From assembly GCA_038123275.1 (NCBI GenBank), contig JAYORG010000012.1:1-46177 (forward strand): a stretch of DNA of 46,177 nucleotides, written 5' to 3'. The translations under genes and the position numbers were made by a program. The notes under the pieces were generated by a model, which worked only from the letters and a program-made list of their open reading frames with translations, was not told the origin of the DNA and did not search any database. Source of the stretch: CAJQHT01 sp038123275 (GTDB lineage: Bacteria > Pseudomonadota > Alphaproteobacteria > Rickettsiales > UBA1997). Below are positions 34,302-43,112 of the stretch, in pieces; the stretch's first letter is position 1, and the number at the start of each line of letters is the position of its first letter.

Positions 34302-35381
34302 TTATTCTAATATTATCTCCTTAACCTTTTTAATATTTTTAATTTTTCCTTCATTGGCAATAATGAATATTGCCGTAGTTCTTACTATGTCACTAGAAGA
34401 AGGGTTGGTAATTATTTGTTTATCTTCATTTTCATAGGCAACTGGTAAGCCTATATCATTTCTTGCTAAATTTTGAATTATTGTCATCCACTTAGTTTTA
34501 ATGGGTATATTATAACGAATACATTGTGTACCAAGATTATCAAATAAAGATTCTAAAATTTGTTCTGACCCCGGGGCAATAATTGAACGAGTTAATAATT
34601 CGGGATAGCTTCTAATTGGTCTTAAAATATTATCAGCTCCAGCCTTTCTTAACCTCTCTCTATTTTCATCCTTTACAGCTTCGGTAATAATTCTAGCTTG
34701 AACCCCCATTTCTCTTAGGCGGTCGATAAGATCAAAATTAATGCTATCAGAGTAGCTATCTCTTTGATCTGAAGTTAATATAACTATAGTGTGAGCCGAC
34801 TTAACATCAGCATCATTTAGCACGTTTGGGTCTCTAGAAGCAGAATTTCTTACATGGCTAACATTAAGCTTTCTTAGGCGATCAGAGATGCCGTCATGAA
34901 ATAATTTACTGACTATTATAATTGGCAATTTTGCCAAATCAGATTTACTGTTTCTAATTTCTACGATGGCTTTGTAAAAATATTCCTCTCCTCCGTCTCT
35001 AGGGCTATTTAAAAATACAATATGATTATCCATTTTCCAACTCCAATCGCCTTTTAATTTATTATTTTTAATTTCTTGCTGACGCTCAAAATACATTACC
35101 GCAACTTGGGCTAAGATAGCAATGCCACAAATATAAATCAATAATATTGTAGATAATCGACCATAAATGGTTTTGGCATAAAGGTCACCATAGCCAACAG
35201 TTGTAACAGATGTAATTGTAAGCCATAGGGCATCAATAAAAGACATTTTTTCTAGAACCATCATAGCTAAAATATGAATCAAAATTATAGCTAACAGAAT
35301 TAAAGACAGCTTAGGTAATTGTGACTTTATGGATTTATTATAATAATTGTTTTTAAATGCTTTTTTAAACCCTAAGAGCAT
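34302..35381 (-). CDS. Two-TM potassium channel with RCK/TrkA-N domain
   Basis: A 359-residue inner-membrane channel. TM1 (~24-43), pore helix and selectivity filter TSVTTVGYGD (~57-66), then TM2 (~75-95). The cytoplasmic RCK domain follows (IVFLNSPRDGGEEY, HVRNSASRDPNVLNDADVKSA, IVILTSDQRDSYSDS), the last with the regulator-of-conductance NAD/ligand fold, and a C-terminal subdomain. It probably gates K+ flux by ligand binding to RCK. The RCK glycine motif is atypical (LNSPRDGG in place of GxGxxG), so the ligand may not be NAD. It is downstream of the metallopeptidase gene (6 bp gap, same strand) and they are likely co-transcribed. Confidence 0.9.
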   Translation of the reverse strand: MLLGFKKAFKNNYYNKSIKSQLPKLSLILLAIILIHILAMMVLEKMSFIDALWLTITSVTTVGYGDLYAKTIYGRLSTILLIYICGIAILAQVAVMYFERQQEIKNNKLKGDWSWKMDNHIVFLNSPRDGGEEYFYKAIVEIRNSKSDLAKLPIIIVSKLFHDGISDRLRKLNVSHVRNSASRDPNVLNDADVKSAHTIVILTSDQRDSYSDSINFDLIDRLREMGVQARIITEAVKDENRERLRKAGADNILRPIRSYPELLTRSIIAPGSEQILESLFDNLGTQCIRYNIPIKTKWMTIIQNLARNDIGLPVAYENEDKQIITNPSSSDIVRTTAIFIIANEGKIKNIKKVKEIILE

Positions 35382-35387
35382 TGGTAA

Positions 35388-36017
35388 TTATAAATTGTTA
35401 AAAAAATTAGGAGAATAGTTTTTGAGTTCTTTATCTAAAGCTTTAGCATTTGGTAAAATTTTTGTAAGTTCTTGCCAAAATTTATGGCTATGATTTTTAA
35501 TTTTTACATGAATTAATTCATGTAAAATTACATAGTCAATTAATTTATCTTCTAAAAAAGCCAAATTGCTATTTAAGCTAATATTATTTTGACTTGAACA
35601 GCTACCCCATATTGTTTTTTGACGCTTAAGGTTAACATTATTAATTTGAAATTGATATTTTTTAGCCAATTCCCAACATCTTTTAATTAGATATTGGTTT
35701 TTAGTCAAAAATTCTTGTTTTGTTAGTGTTGTTTGAGAGTTTTTGCTATTTTTTAACTTTATTTCCCGTCTTTTTGTTAATTTAAGTAAATTATTTTTAG
35801 TCCATATCAATTTAGATTGAAAAAAATCTTCAGCTTTTTTTATTTTAATTTTTGATGGATATGTAACTTTAACTTTTAAATCAGGATTAATTGATATTCT
35901 AATATATTTAGCTTTATTACTGCTTTTAAAGGTTATCGGATTAAATTTATCTTCTAATTCTTGATAATTTAATAAAGTAGTTTTTGTTAAATTATTATGA
36001 TTGCCAAATAATTTCAT
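35388..36017 (-). CDS. YgjP-like zinc metallopeptidase (DUF45, M48-type)
   Basis: A 209-residue soluble protein of the YgjP/DUF45 family. The zinc motif VILHELIHVKIKNHSHKFW gives His166, Glu167 and His170, with a third His in the following HSH. The family-specific KRQKTIWGSCSSQNNISLN segment (~131-149) precedes it. The N-terminal half has the usual beta-rich part with YIRISINPDLKVKVTYPS. It is very Lys/Asn-rich, reflecting the AT-rich genome. The family is widespread but its substrate is unknown. It is the first gene of a two-gene minus-strand unit with the K+ channel gene. Confidence 0.88.
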   Translation of the reverse strand: MKLFGNHNNLTKTTLLNYQELEDKFNPITFKSSNKAKYIRISINPDLKVKVTYPSKIKIKKAEDFFQSKLIWTKNNLLKLTKRREIKLKNSKNSQTTLTKQEFLTKNQYLIKRCWELAKKYQFQINNVNLKRQKTIWGSCSSQNNISLNSNLAFLEDKLIDYVILHELIHVKIKNHSHKFWQELTKILPNAKALDKELKNYSPNFFNNL

Positions 36018-36038
36018 TGATATTAATGTTTTTATTAA

Positions 36039-36133
36039 GACTTATGCAAGAGGTGAATTGAAAGGTTACATTTAGTAGGTCTTAAAGGAAAGTCGTACTA
36101 ATATAACATTTATTTGTTATCCTTGTATAAGTT
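36039..36133. repeat. Small inverted-repeat element (~95 bp)
   Basis: GACTTATGCAAG (36039-36050) pairs with CTTGTATAAGTT (36122-36133), 12 bp including two G-T pairs. Inside, GTTA..TTAGTA (36065-36077) pairs with TACTAA..TAAC (36096-36107). It shares the terminal GACTTAYGCAA with the element at 22564-22632. It lies between the divergent metallopeptidase and cyclophilin genes, so it could also act as a leader hairpin. Confidence 0.55.
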
Positions 36134-36191
36134 CCATTTATTTAAAATTTTTGTTAAGTCTAAATAATAATCAACTTATAAAAATATTAAA

Positions 36192-36749
36192 ATGAAAACT
36201 AAATTTTTTAAGGTATTTGCCCTTATTTTATTAACTTTAAATTTATCTTTTGTTATGACAAATAGTCAAGCGCGAGTTACAAAAAATGACGATAATTTAC
36301 TATTTATTGATCTAAAATATGGTCGAGTTGTAGTTGAGTTAATGCCACAAATTGCTCCAAATCATGTTAAAAGAATTAAAACCTTAGCTAAGCAAGGTTT
36401 TTATGATAATATAAAATTTCATCGCGTAATTGCTGGCTTTATGGCTCAAACTGGAGATCCCACTGGCACTGGTACAGGAGGGAGTGATTTGCCAGATTTA
36501 AGAGCTGAATTTTCTAACGAGCCTCATATTAGAGGTGCAGTTTCAATGGCAAGGTCACAAAATCCTAACAGTGCTAATAGTCAATTTTTTATTGTTACTG
36601 ATGATTCTAGATTTTTAGATGGCCAATATTCAGTATTTGGTCGTGTTATTGACGGTATGGAATTTGTTGATCAAATTAAAAAAGGTTCTGGACAAAGCGG
36701 AACTGTTACTAATCCAGATGTTATGATTAAGGTTCGTCCTGCAAAATAA
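36192..36749 (+). CDS. Peptidyl-prolyl cis-trans isomerase, cyclophilin type, exported
   Basis: A 185-residue cyclophilin that speeds proline isomerisation, here probably in the periplasm. A signal peptide (hydrophobic 8-22, cleavage near SQA-RV, residue 27) precedes the domain. Core motifs: FYDNIKFHRVIAGFMAQTGDPTGTGTGG (catalytic Arg in FHRV and the FMxQxGD motif), RGAVSMARSQNPNSANSQFFI and FGRVIDGMEFVDQI. Length and features fit bacterial PpiA. A short AT-only hairpin with a T run (36767-36789) follows and may terminate it before the HIT gene. Confidence 0.93.
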   Translation: MKTKFFKVFALILLTLNLSFVMTNSQARVTKNDDNLLFIDLKYGRVVVELMPQIAPNHVKRIKTLAKQGFYDNIKFHRVIAGFMAQTGDPTGTGTGGSDLPDLRAEFSNEPHIRGAVSMARSQNPNSANSQFFIVTDDSRFLDGQYSVFGRVIDGMEFVDQIKKGSGQSGTVTNPDVMIKVRPAK

Positions 36750-36801
36750 TTTGATTTAGGCGTCATAATTTAAATCTTAAATTTTTTTTAAATAGGGTAT
36801 T

Positions 36802-37155
36802 ATGTCATATGATAAAAATAATGTATTTGCCAAAATATTAAGAGGTGAAATTCCTAGTGAAAAAGTTTATGAAGATGATGAAGTTTTGGCATTTAATGAT
36901 ATTTCTAAAGCTGCCCCTGTTCATGTTCTAGTTATTCCTAAGGCTGAGTTTATTGATTTTGATGATTTTGTTTCAAATGCTTCAGATGAAGTGGTAGCAA
37001 ATTTTTTTAAGAAGGTAGCTGATATTGCCAAAACATTAGATTTGGATAAAAATAATTATCGTTTAATTACCAATAAAGGGGCTTTGGCTTCTCAAACTGT
37101 TAAACATTTCCATGTTCATATTTTGGGTGGAAAAAGATTAGGAGGATTATTATGA
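36802..37155 (+). CDS. HIT-family nucleotide hydrolase, HinT-like
   Basis: A 117-residue histidine-triad protein, probably an AMP-lysine or purine phosphoramidate hydrolase like HinT. It begins with the family VFAKILRGEIPSEKVYEDDEVLAF signature. The catalytic triad is KHFHVHILGG, with His102, His104 and His106. Its end overlaps the next start by 4 bp (ATGA), so translation of the cystathionine lyase-type gene is coupled to it. Confidence 0.93.
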   Translation: MSYDKNNVFAKILRGEIPSEKVYEDDEVLAFNDISKAAPVHVLVIPKAEFIDFDDFVSNASDEVVANFFKKVADIAKTLDLDKNNYRLITNKGALASQTVKHFHVHILGGKRLGGLL

Positions 37156-38357
37156 CAAATAAAGATTTTAAAGAAAGCACAAAGTTAATTCACCTAGGCA
37201 GAAATACTGATGAGCAGGGTTGGATGGTAAATCCACCAATTTATCAAACTTCAACAATTGTTTTTCCCAAGTTAAAAGATTTACTCTATGCAGAAAGAGG
37301 GTATAGCGATAATGATTTGGTAAAGCCATATGAGTTAAAATATGGTCGTTATGGAACTCAAACCAACTTTTCTTTAGAACGTGCAATAGCTGAAATTGAA
37401 GGTGGATATAATAGTTTTATTACCTCTAGTGGAGCATCTGCTATAAATACAGCATTAATCGCATTTTTAGGGAAGGGAGATCATCTATTAGTTGTTGATA
37501 GTGTTTATTCTCCAACTCGTGGGTTTTCTGATAGGTTTTTAAAGAAATTTGGAATAGATACAACTTATTTTGATCCTTTTGCTGGGGAGAAGATTGAGGA
37601 CTTAATTCAAGATAATACCAAAGTTATTTTTATGGAAAGTCCAGCTTCTTTAACTTTTGAGATTCAAGATGTGTCAGCAATTTGTAAAGTTGCCAAAAAA
37701 AGAGATATTGTTACTGTTGTTGATAATAGTTGGGCTAGTGGTATTTATTTTAAACCTTTAGAGCATGGTGCTGATATTAGTGTTACGGCAGTAACAAAGT
37801 ATCTTAATGGTCATAGTGATGTTATGATGGGTGCTATTACACTTAAAAAGAAGCATTTCACAATAATGTACGAAGCTTTTAGATATATGGCCAGTGGTGC
37901 AGCTCCATTTTCTGCTTATTTGGCACAAAGAGGTCTTAGAACTGCTAAAATTAGAATGGATGCATGTTCTAAATCAGCTCTTAAACTAGCTAAGTGGTTA
38001 GAAAAAAGAGATGAGGTAGAAAAGGTATTTTACCCAGCTTTAGAATCTGACGATAACTATGAAATATGGAAGAGAGATTTTACTGGTGCAGCTGGTTTAT
38101 TTTCTGTTGTCTTAAAAAAGAAATATTCTAACGATGCCTTGGCAGCTTTTGTGGACAACTTAGAGCTTTATGGAATGGGTTATTCTTGGGGTGGATATGA
38201 GTCTTTAATTTTACCTTTTAAAGTTAATTCAATTAGAACTGCAACCAAATGGAAGTATGGTGATAAGACTTGCCTTAGAGTTAATGTTGGCCTTGAAGAT
38301 GTGGATGATTTGATATCTGATCTAGAAGCTGGGTTTGATAGGTTAAATAAATCTTAA
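37152..38357 (+). CDS. metC: Cystathionine beta-lyase-type PLP enzyme
   Basis: A 401-residue PLP-dependent enzyme of the Cys/Met metabolism family. Family marks: TKLIHLGRNTDEQGWMVNPPIYQTST at the start, YGRYGTQTNFSLERAIAEIEGG, the GASAINTALIAFL phosphate-binding stretch, VVDNSWASGIYFKPLEHGADI (PLP-binding Asp), and SVTAVTKYLNGHSDVMMG with the Schiff-base Lys near residue 216. SWGGYESL near the C-terminus is typical of the MetC subgroup, which cleaves cystathionine to homocysteine. Some intracellular bacteria use such enzymes as alanine racemases or amidases, so the role is not certain. It ends inside a 40-bp perfect palindrome. Confidence 0.9.
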   Translation: MTNKDFKESTKLIHLGRNTDEQGWMVNPPIYQTSTIVFPKLKDLLYAERGYSDNDLVKPYELKYGRYGTQTNFSLERAIAEIEGGYNSFITSSGASAINTALIAFLGKGDHLLVVDSVYSPTRGFSDRFLKKFGIDTTYFDPFAGEKIEDLIQDNTKVIFMESPASLTFEIQDVSAICKVAKKRDIVTVVDNSWASGIYFKPLEHGADISVTAVTKYLNGHSDVMMGAITLKKKHFTIMYEAFRYMASGAAPFSAYLAQRGLRTAKIRMDACSKSALKLAKWLEKRDEVEKVFYPALESDDNYEIWKRDFTGAAGLFSVVLKKKYSNDALAAFVDNLELYGMGYSWGGYESLILPFKVNSIRTATKWKYGDKTCLRVNVGLEDVDDLISDLEAGFDRLNKS

Positions 38358-38385
38358 ATGTTATTAATAACATTTAAGATTTATT
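38346..38385. terminator. 40-bp perfect palindrome between convergent genes
   Basis: A perfect 20+20 bp inverted repeat centred between 38365 and 38366 (AAATGTTATT/AATAACATTT at its core), with no loop. It covers the metC-type gene's last codons and stop (38355-38357) and lies 19 bp before the end of the convergent gene at 38405. It probably serves as a bidirectional terminator, though there is no long T run after it. Confidence 0.6.
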
Positions 38386-38404
38386 AAATAATTATCACAT
38401 CAAG

Positions 38405-39529
38405 CTACCTATCCTTACTTTCTTGCTTAGGTGCTACTTTGGAGGCTTTGGTATCTGTTGTTGATGGTGATTTAGTAGGTTCTTTGGTTAATTCTTTACT
38501 TTCTTCTTGAGAAGTTTCTTGGTTTGTAGCCTTTTGTATTGTCATAAACTCCTCCTCTTCCTGTTTTAGACTAATTTCTCTTCGGAAGTCAGAATTTTCC
38601 AAGGTTTGGTCCCTTGAACTATATTCTTGCCATGATCTACTAATATTATTAGCAATTTCAATTCCATAACCTACTGTTGAAGAAGTTAAATAGCACTGAA
38701 TGCCACGAGCAACTGCTCCTGTAAATAATAATCTAGGATTTTTTACTATATTTGCTGCTAGTTGTTGAGCATTAAATTGACCACTACATAACCTCGTTAG
38801 AGCCGTATCTAGTGGCGTGGTTGCGGTTGCAAATCCAAATCTAAAGGCATTTTTTGATATTATTTCTTGATTTTCTAGGCTAATAGCATCACTAAACTTA
38901 TCACCATGCACTCTAACAAAACTCTTTGCCAGAGGACTTGCCATAAATATTGCAGATGAAAATACTGCATTTCTTGCACTAAGAAGTATTCCAATTGGAA
39001 TAATATTTTGTTTAAAAGACATTTGTCTTGCTAGTAAGGTATCAAATTTTAATTTAGGATTTGTATTATATTTATTAAAAGTTTCTTTGTCCATTTTAGA
39101 TAAATCAAGACCCATTCCTTTTTCATTAACAATAGGGAATTCTCTACCATTTGTTACATTGAATTTTTCTCCTAATTCTAAAAAAGCTGCAATTGTAGTT
39201 TCAAATGTTGTATTAATAGCTACAGATTCAGCTGCTGTCATATGATGATTTTGTCCAAGGTAGCTTGTTACTGTTCCTGGTAGTAGTGAAGAAAAAGCCC
39301 TTCTTCTTAATATTAATAAACTGTCTTTTGCATGACATCCTAAAGGGCTGGACATCATATCATTAAATATTTGCTTATAAGGAAGCCCATAAGTTGCTTT
39401 GCCGGCATTTAACTTAGAAGCAAGAGTAATAAATGGTTGTGCTAATACAGACGTTCCAAGCATTGAGGTATATTGAAGTACAGGGTTGCTAGTGTGTTTA
39501 TTTTCTGGATTATTTTTACTCATGGTCAA
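38405..39529 (-). CDS. Hypothetical protein with weak mitochondrial-carrier-like features
   Basis: A 374-residue protein that I do not confidently recognise. It has several amphipathic or moderately hydrophobic helices (VLAQPFITLASKL, NIIPIGILLSARNAVFSSAIFM, LLFTGAVARGIQCYL). The hydrophilic, Glu/Lys/Ser/Thr-rich tail lies at ~305-374 (EESKELTKEPTKSPSTTD). A stretch TATTPLDTALTRL followed by LLFTGAVARGIQC resembles the PxDxxKxR and downstream GxxxR signature of mitochondrial carriers. The other two expected repeats are not clear. No signal peptide. The disordered C-terminal tail is reminiscent of secreted proteins of intracellular bacteria. It is monocistronic on the minus strand; the function is unknown. 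Confidence 0.7.
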   Translation of the reverse strand: MTMSKNNPENKHTSNPVLQYTSMLGTSVLAQPFITLASKLNAGKATYGLPYKQIFNDMMSSPLGCHAKDSLLILRRRAFSSLLPGTVTSYLGQNHHMTAAESVAINTTFETTIAAFLELGEKFNVTNGREFPIVNEKGMGLDLSKMDKETFNKYNTNPKLKFDTLLARQMSFKQNIIPIGILLSARNAVFSSAIFMASPLAKSFVRVHGDKFSDAISLENQEIISKNAFRFGFATATTPLDTALTRLCSGQFNAQQLAANIVKNPRLLFTGAVARGIQCYLTSSTVGYGIEIANNISRSWQEYSSRDQTLENSDFRREISLKQEEEEFMTIQKATNQETSQEESKELTKEPTKSPSTTDTKASKVAPKQESKDR

Positions 39530-39740
39530 TAGTTTTAGGTTTGCTATTGTAATAAATTGTAGCTATTAGCTAAATTTATTGGTAAAAGAACCTAAATTAA
39601 ACCTAACTTAATAAATAGAATTTAGGTTACTTGTAATAAACTGTAATATTATTAACTAGTAATTGTCAAATATATTATATATTATGTTAAATAATATTAT
39701 AAAGTTAGTTTTGTGATAGACTTTTTTAAAAGAAGAATAA

Positions 39741-39790
39741 ATTAATTACTTAGAATTAATTACTTAGAATTACTTAGAATTAATTATTTG
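39741..39790. repeat. Short tandem repeat at the acs 3' end
   Basis: ATTAATTACTTAGA occurs twice in tandem (39741-39768), then a shortened ATTACTTAGA, then a degenerate ATTAATTATTTGA. The array contains the stop codon of acs (39770-39772), so slippage here could alter the last residues of the enzyme. No other function is evident. Confidence 0.7.
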
Positions 39791-41674
39791 ATCAATAATT
39801 TGGGGATTAGTTAAAGTGCTTAAATCTCCTAAATTATCAGTGTCACCAGCAGCAATTTTACGTATGATTCGTCGCATTATTTTACCAGATCTAGTTTTTG
39901 GTAAATCAGGTACAAAATGAATAATTTCTGGAGTTGCAATTGGACCAATTTCACTTCTAACTAGGTTTTTTAAGTCTTTTATGAGTTCATCATTTGTTGT
40001 TTCATTTTTATTTAAAATAACAAAAGCATAAATTGCCTCACCTTTTACATCATGAGGGAAGCCAACAACAGCTGACTCACAAGTTTTATCATGTTTATTT
40101 AAAGCGGCTTCTACTTCGGCAGTTCCAATTCTATGACCTGAAACATTTAATACATCATCAACTCTGCCAGTAATTCTTAGATAATTATCTTCATCTTTTT
40201 TGGCACCATCGCCAGTAAAATAATAACCAGGAAATTGACTAAAATAAGTTTCAATAAATCTTTTATGATTGCCAAATATAGTTTGAGCTTGTCCCGGCCA
40301 AGAATCTTTAATGCAAAGATTACCTTGAGATGCGCCATCTAGCTCAACCCCTTCGTTATTTAAAATTGTGGTTTGAATTCCAAAAAAGGGCAAGGTTGCA
40401 CATGCTGGTTTAGTATTAATGTGCCCAGGAATTGGCGTAATCATATGTCCACCAGTTTCAGTTTGCCACCAAGTATCAACAATAAAGCAATTTTCATTGC
40501 CAACTTTCTCATGGTACCAATCCCAAGCTTCTGGATTAATTGGCTCTCCAACTGTTCCTAAAATTCTTAAAGACTTTCTCGTGCTATTTTCTAAATATTG
40601 ATCTCCTTCTTTCATTAAAGCCCTAATTGCAGTTGGGGCAGTGTAGAAAATATTAACTTTATGTTTATCAATAACTTGCCAGAAACGTGATGCATCAGGA
40701 TAAGTTGGAATACCTTCAAACATTAATGTAGTGCCACCATTAGCTAGTGGGCCATAAATAACATAGCTATGTCCAGTTATCCAGCCAATATCTGCACTAC
40801 ACCAAAAAACTTCTTTTTCTTTATAATCAAAAGTGGTAGCAAAGGTGAGGGCGCTGTAAAGTAAATAACCACCACTGCTATGTTGTAAGCCTTTTGGAGT
40901 TCCAGTAGACCCAGAAGTATAGAGAATAAATAATGGATCTAAAGCGTTAATGGTGGCTGTTATTTCATGGATATCACTAACTCGTTCCTTTTCTTCGTGA
41001 TACCAAACATCATTAGAGTTAATTTGAATTTCACTGCCAGTATTTTCTATAACTAGAGTTGGAACTAAATTATTATTGATTTTTAAGGCTTCATCAACAT
41101 TGGTTTTTAAGGCAATATTTTTGCCACCCCTTTTAGATTCATCCGCGGTAATAATTAATTTTGGATTACAATTTTTAACTCTATCAGCCAATGCTTTTGC
41201 ACTAAACCCTCCAAAAACAACGCTGTGAACCGCTCCAATTCTAGCAATTGCTAACATGGCATAAGCAGCTTCTAAAATCATTGGCATGTATAGAACGACA
41301 TTATCGCCTTTTTTAATTTTATTTCTTTCTAAGATATTGGCAAAAATCGAAACTTCTTCTAAGAGTTGGCTGTAAGTAATTTTTTTAGAATCTTTTTTAT
41401 CATCTCCTTCCCATATAATGGCAATATTATCTCCTTTGCCATCACGCACATGGCGATCAACGCAATTGAAGCAAACATTAAGTTCGCCATCTTCAAACCA
41501 TTTAATTTTAACATCATCTTTAAAAGAGGTATTTTTAATTATTGATGGTTCTTTATCCCAAGTTAGTCTTTTAGATTGTTCTTTCCAAAATTTATTTGGA
41601 TTATTGATAGATTCCTGATAATTAGTTTGATACCAGTTTGAAGGGGTGAAGTTATTGATTTCTTTTGCTTTCAT
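39770..41674 (-). CDS. acs: Acetyl-CoA synthetase
   Basis: A 634-residue AMP-forming ligase that converts acetate, ATP and CoA to acetyl-CoA in the cytoplasm. The N-terminus has SNWYQTNYQESINNPNKFWK. Core motifs: YTSGSTGTPKGLQHSSGGY (P-loop, ~258), WCSADIGWITGHSYVIYGPL, DTWWQTETGGHMITPIPG (acetate pocket with the Trp of true Acs), YFTGDGAKKDEDNYLRITGR and the C-terminal PKTRSGKIMRRIIRKIA, whose Lys is the known acetylation-control site. Length is normal. It diverges from hemW with 130 bp between. The 3' end lies in a short tandem repeat. Confidence 0.96.
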   Translation of the reverse strand: MKAKEINNFTPSNWYQTNYQESINNPNKFWKEQSKRLTWDKEPSIIKNTSFKDDVKIKWFEDGELNVCFNCVDRHVRDGKGDNIAIIWEGDDKKDSKKITYSQLLEEVSIFANILERNKIKKGDNVVLYMPMILEAAYAMLAIARIGAVHSVVFGGFSAKALADRVKNCNPKLIITADESKRGGKNIALKTNVDEALKINNNLVPTLVIENTGSEIQINSNDVWYHEEKERVSDIHEITATINALDPLFILYTSGSTGTPKGLQHSSGGYLLYSALTFATTFDYKEKEVFWCSADIGWITGHSYVIYGPLANGGTTLMFEGIPTYPDASRFWQVIDKHKVNIFYTAPTAIRALMKEGDQYLENSTRKSLRILGTVGEPINPEAWDWYHEKVGNENCFIVDTWWQTETGGHMITPIPGHINTKPACATLPFFGIQTTILNNEGVELDGASQGNLCIKDSWPGQAQTIFGNHKRFIETYFSQFPGYYFTGDGAKKDEDNYLRITGRVDDVLNVSGHRIGTAEVEAALNKHDKTCESAVVGFPHDVKGEAIYAFVILNKNETTNDELIKDLKNLVRSEIGPIATPEIIHFVPDLPKTRSGKIMRRIIRKIAAGDTDNLGDLSTLTNPQIIDQIINSK

Positions 41675-41804
41675 TTTTGATACGGTTTATTAATGTGGTT
41701 TACTACGTATATTAACCAGTGCAGTAAATAGCAAATATTTAGTGTAATGGTTAATAAGTCATTCTCTTTTTTATTTTATAAAATTGCAATAATTTAGCTA
41801 TTTA

Positions 41805-42962
41805 ATGTCGCAAAATTTATCTATTTATATACATTACCCATTTTGCAAATCCAAATGTCCTTACTGCGATTTTAATTCTCATGTTAAAAAAGAAGTAAAA
41901 GATGATCAGTTCTCTTTAGCTTATTTAAAAGAATTAGAGTATTTTGCTCCTAAGTTAAGAAATCGTAAAATTAAAACTATTTTTTTTGGCGGAGGAACTC
42001 CATCACTAATGCCAATTGATTTAGTTGAGAAAATTTTAACTAAAATTTCTGATATTTGGAATATTGATAATAAGGTAGAAATTAGCTTGGAGGCAAACCC
42101 AACATCATTTGAATCTAAAAAATTTTTGGATTTTAAGAAGGCAGGAATTAATCGCCTATCAATTGGAATTCAGGCTTTGAATGATTTTGATTTGAAGTTT
42201 TTAGGTAGAGAACATACTGCAAAAGAAGCAATTGATACTATTAAAACAGCTGGTAAAATTTTTGACAATTATTCATTTGATTTAATTTATTCTCGTCCTA
42301 ACCAAAATTTAAAAGAATGGGAAGCTGAATTAAAAGAGGCCATTAAATTATCACCAAACCATCTTTCATTATATCAATTAACAATTGAAAAGGGTACTAA
42401 ATTTTATGCTATGCATAAGAATAAAGAATTTAATATTCCCAAAGATAACGTAGCTGCAGATCTCTATGATTTAACAAATGATATTACTGCTAAATATGGT
42501 TTAGAGCTTTATGAAATTTCTAACTATGCTAAAAAAGGTCAAGAATGTAAGCATAATTTAGCTTATTGGCAGTCGCAAGATTATCTAGGAATTGGTGCGG
42601 GGGCGCATAGTAGAGTTTATCTAAGTAAAGATAAGAAGCGTTCTAAGATTATGATGTTTCATAACCCAAAGAAATGGCAAAATGAAATCTTAAAATCAGG
42701 AAATGCTATTCAAGAAATTGGCAATAATAATAAAAATGAACTTTTAGAAGAAGTATTAATAATGGGCCTAAGGCTTAGTGATGGAATAGAGAATGAGGTG
42801 TTTTTAAGACATTTTGGTAAAAAATATCAGGATATAATTGACATTAAAGGCATTGATTACCTATCTAAAGAGGGATTTATTAATTTAAATGATGATAATA
42901 TTTCGATTACAAAAAAAGGCCGCATTTTAACTAATAGTATTATTAATAAATTATGTTCTTGA
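41805..42962 (+). CDS. hemW: Radical SAM heme chaperone HemW (HemN-like)
   Basis: A 385-residue radical SAM protein. The iron-sulfur motif is YIHYPFCKSKCPYCDFNSH, with Cys14, Cys18 and Cys21 and the HemW-type FNSH ending, not the fourth Cys of true HemN. Other marks are TIFFGGGTPSLM, EISLEANPTSFE, GINRLSIGIQALND and AYWQSQDYLGIGAGAHS. HemW inserts heme into respiratory enzymes; many are misnamed coproporphyrinogen III oxidase. The C-terminal HemN_C domain is present. It ends at a strong double-stem terminator. Confidence 0.93.
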   Translation: MSQNLSIYIHYPFCKSKCPYCDFNSHVKKEVKDDQFSLAYLKELEYFAPKLRNRKIKTIFFGGGTPSLMPIDLVEKILTKISDIWNIDNKVEISLEANPTSFESKKFLDFKKAGINRLSIGIQALNDFDLKFLGREHTAKEAIDTIKTAGKIFDNYSFDLIYSRPNQNLKEWEAELKEAIKLSPNHLSLYQLTIEKGTKFYAMHKNKEFNIPKDNVAADLYDLTNDITAKYGLELYEISNYAKKGQECKHNLAYWQSQDYLGIGAGAHSRVYLSKDKKRSKIMMFHNPKKWQNEILKSGNAIQEIGNNNKNELLEEVLIMGLRLSDGIENEVFLRHFGKKYQDIIDIKGIDYLSKEGFINLNDDNISITKKGRILTNSIINKLCS

Positions 42963-42968
42963 CGGATC

Positions 42969-43026
42969 GGGGTCAATGACTAAATATCTACTAACTTTTA
43001 GTTAGTAGATATTTTGCTTTGACCCC
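42969..43026 (+). terminator. Double-stem terminator-like hairpin after hemW
   Basis: Inner stem AAATATCTACTAACT (42982-42996) pairs perfectly with 43000-43014 around TTT. An outer stem GGGGTCAA (42969-42976) pairs with TTGACCCC (43019-43026). The outer GC-rich arms are striking in this AT-rich DNA and could mark a small mobile palindrome as well as a terminator. Confidence 0.75.
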
Positions 43027-43112
43027 ACCTAAGTCGCGGTGATAGAAATATTGCTTTCAAAATAAAGAAATTGCGTTAAAACATAGTTGTTAATTCAATT
43101 AAGTTTTAAGAA

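Noticed and set aside
39530..39740. Gene in the region between the 374-aa protein and acs
   Set aside because: No open frame of convincing length or composition is present; only AT-rich DNA with a possible TTGACA box for the minus-strand gene.
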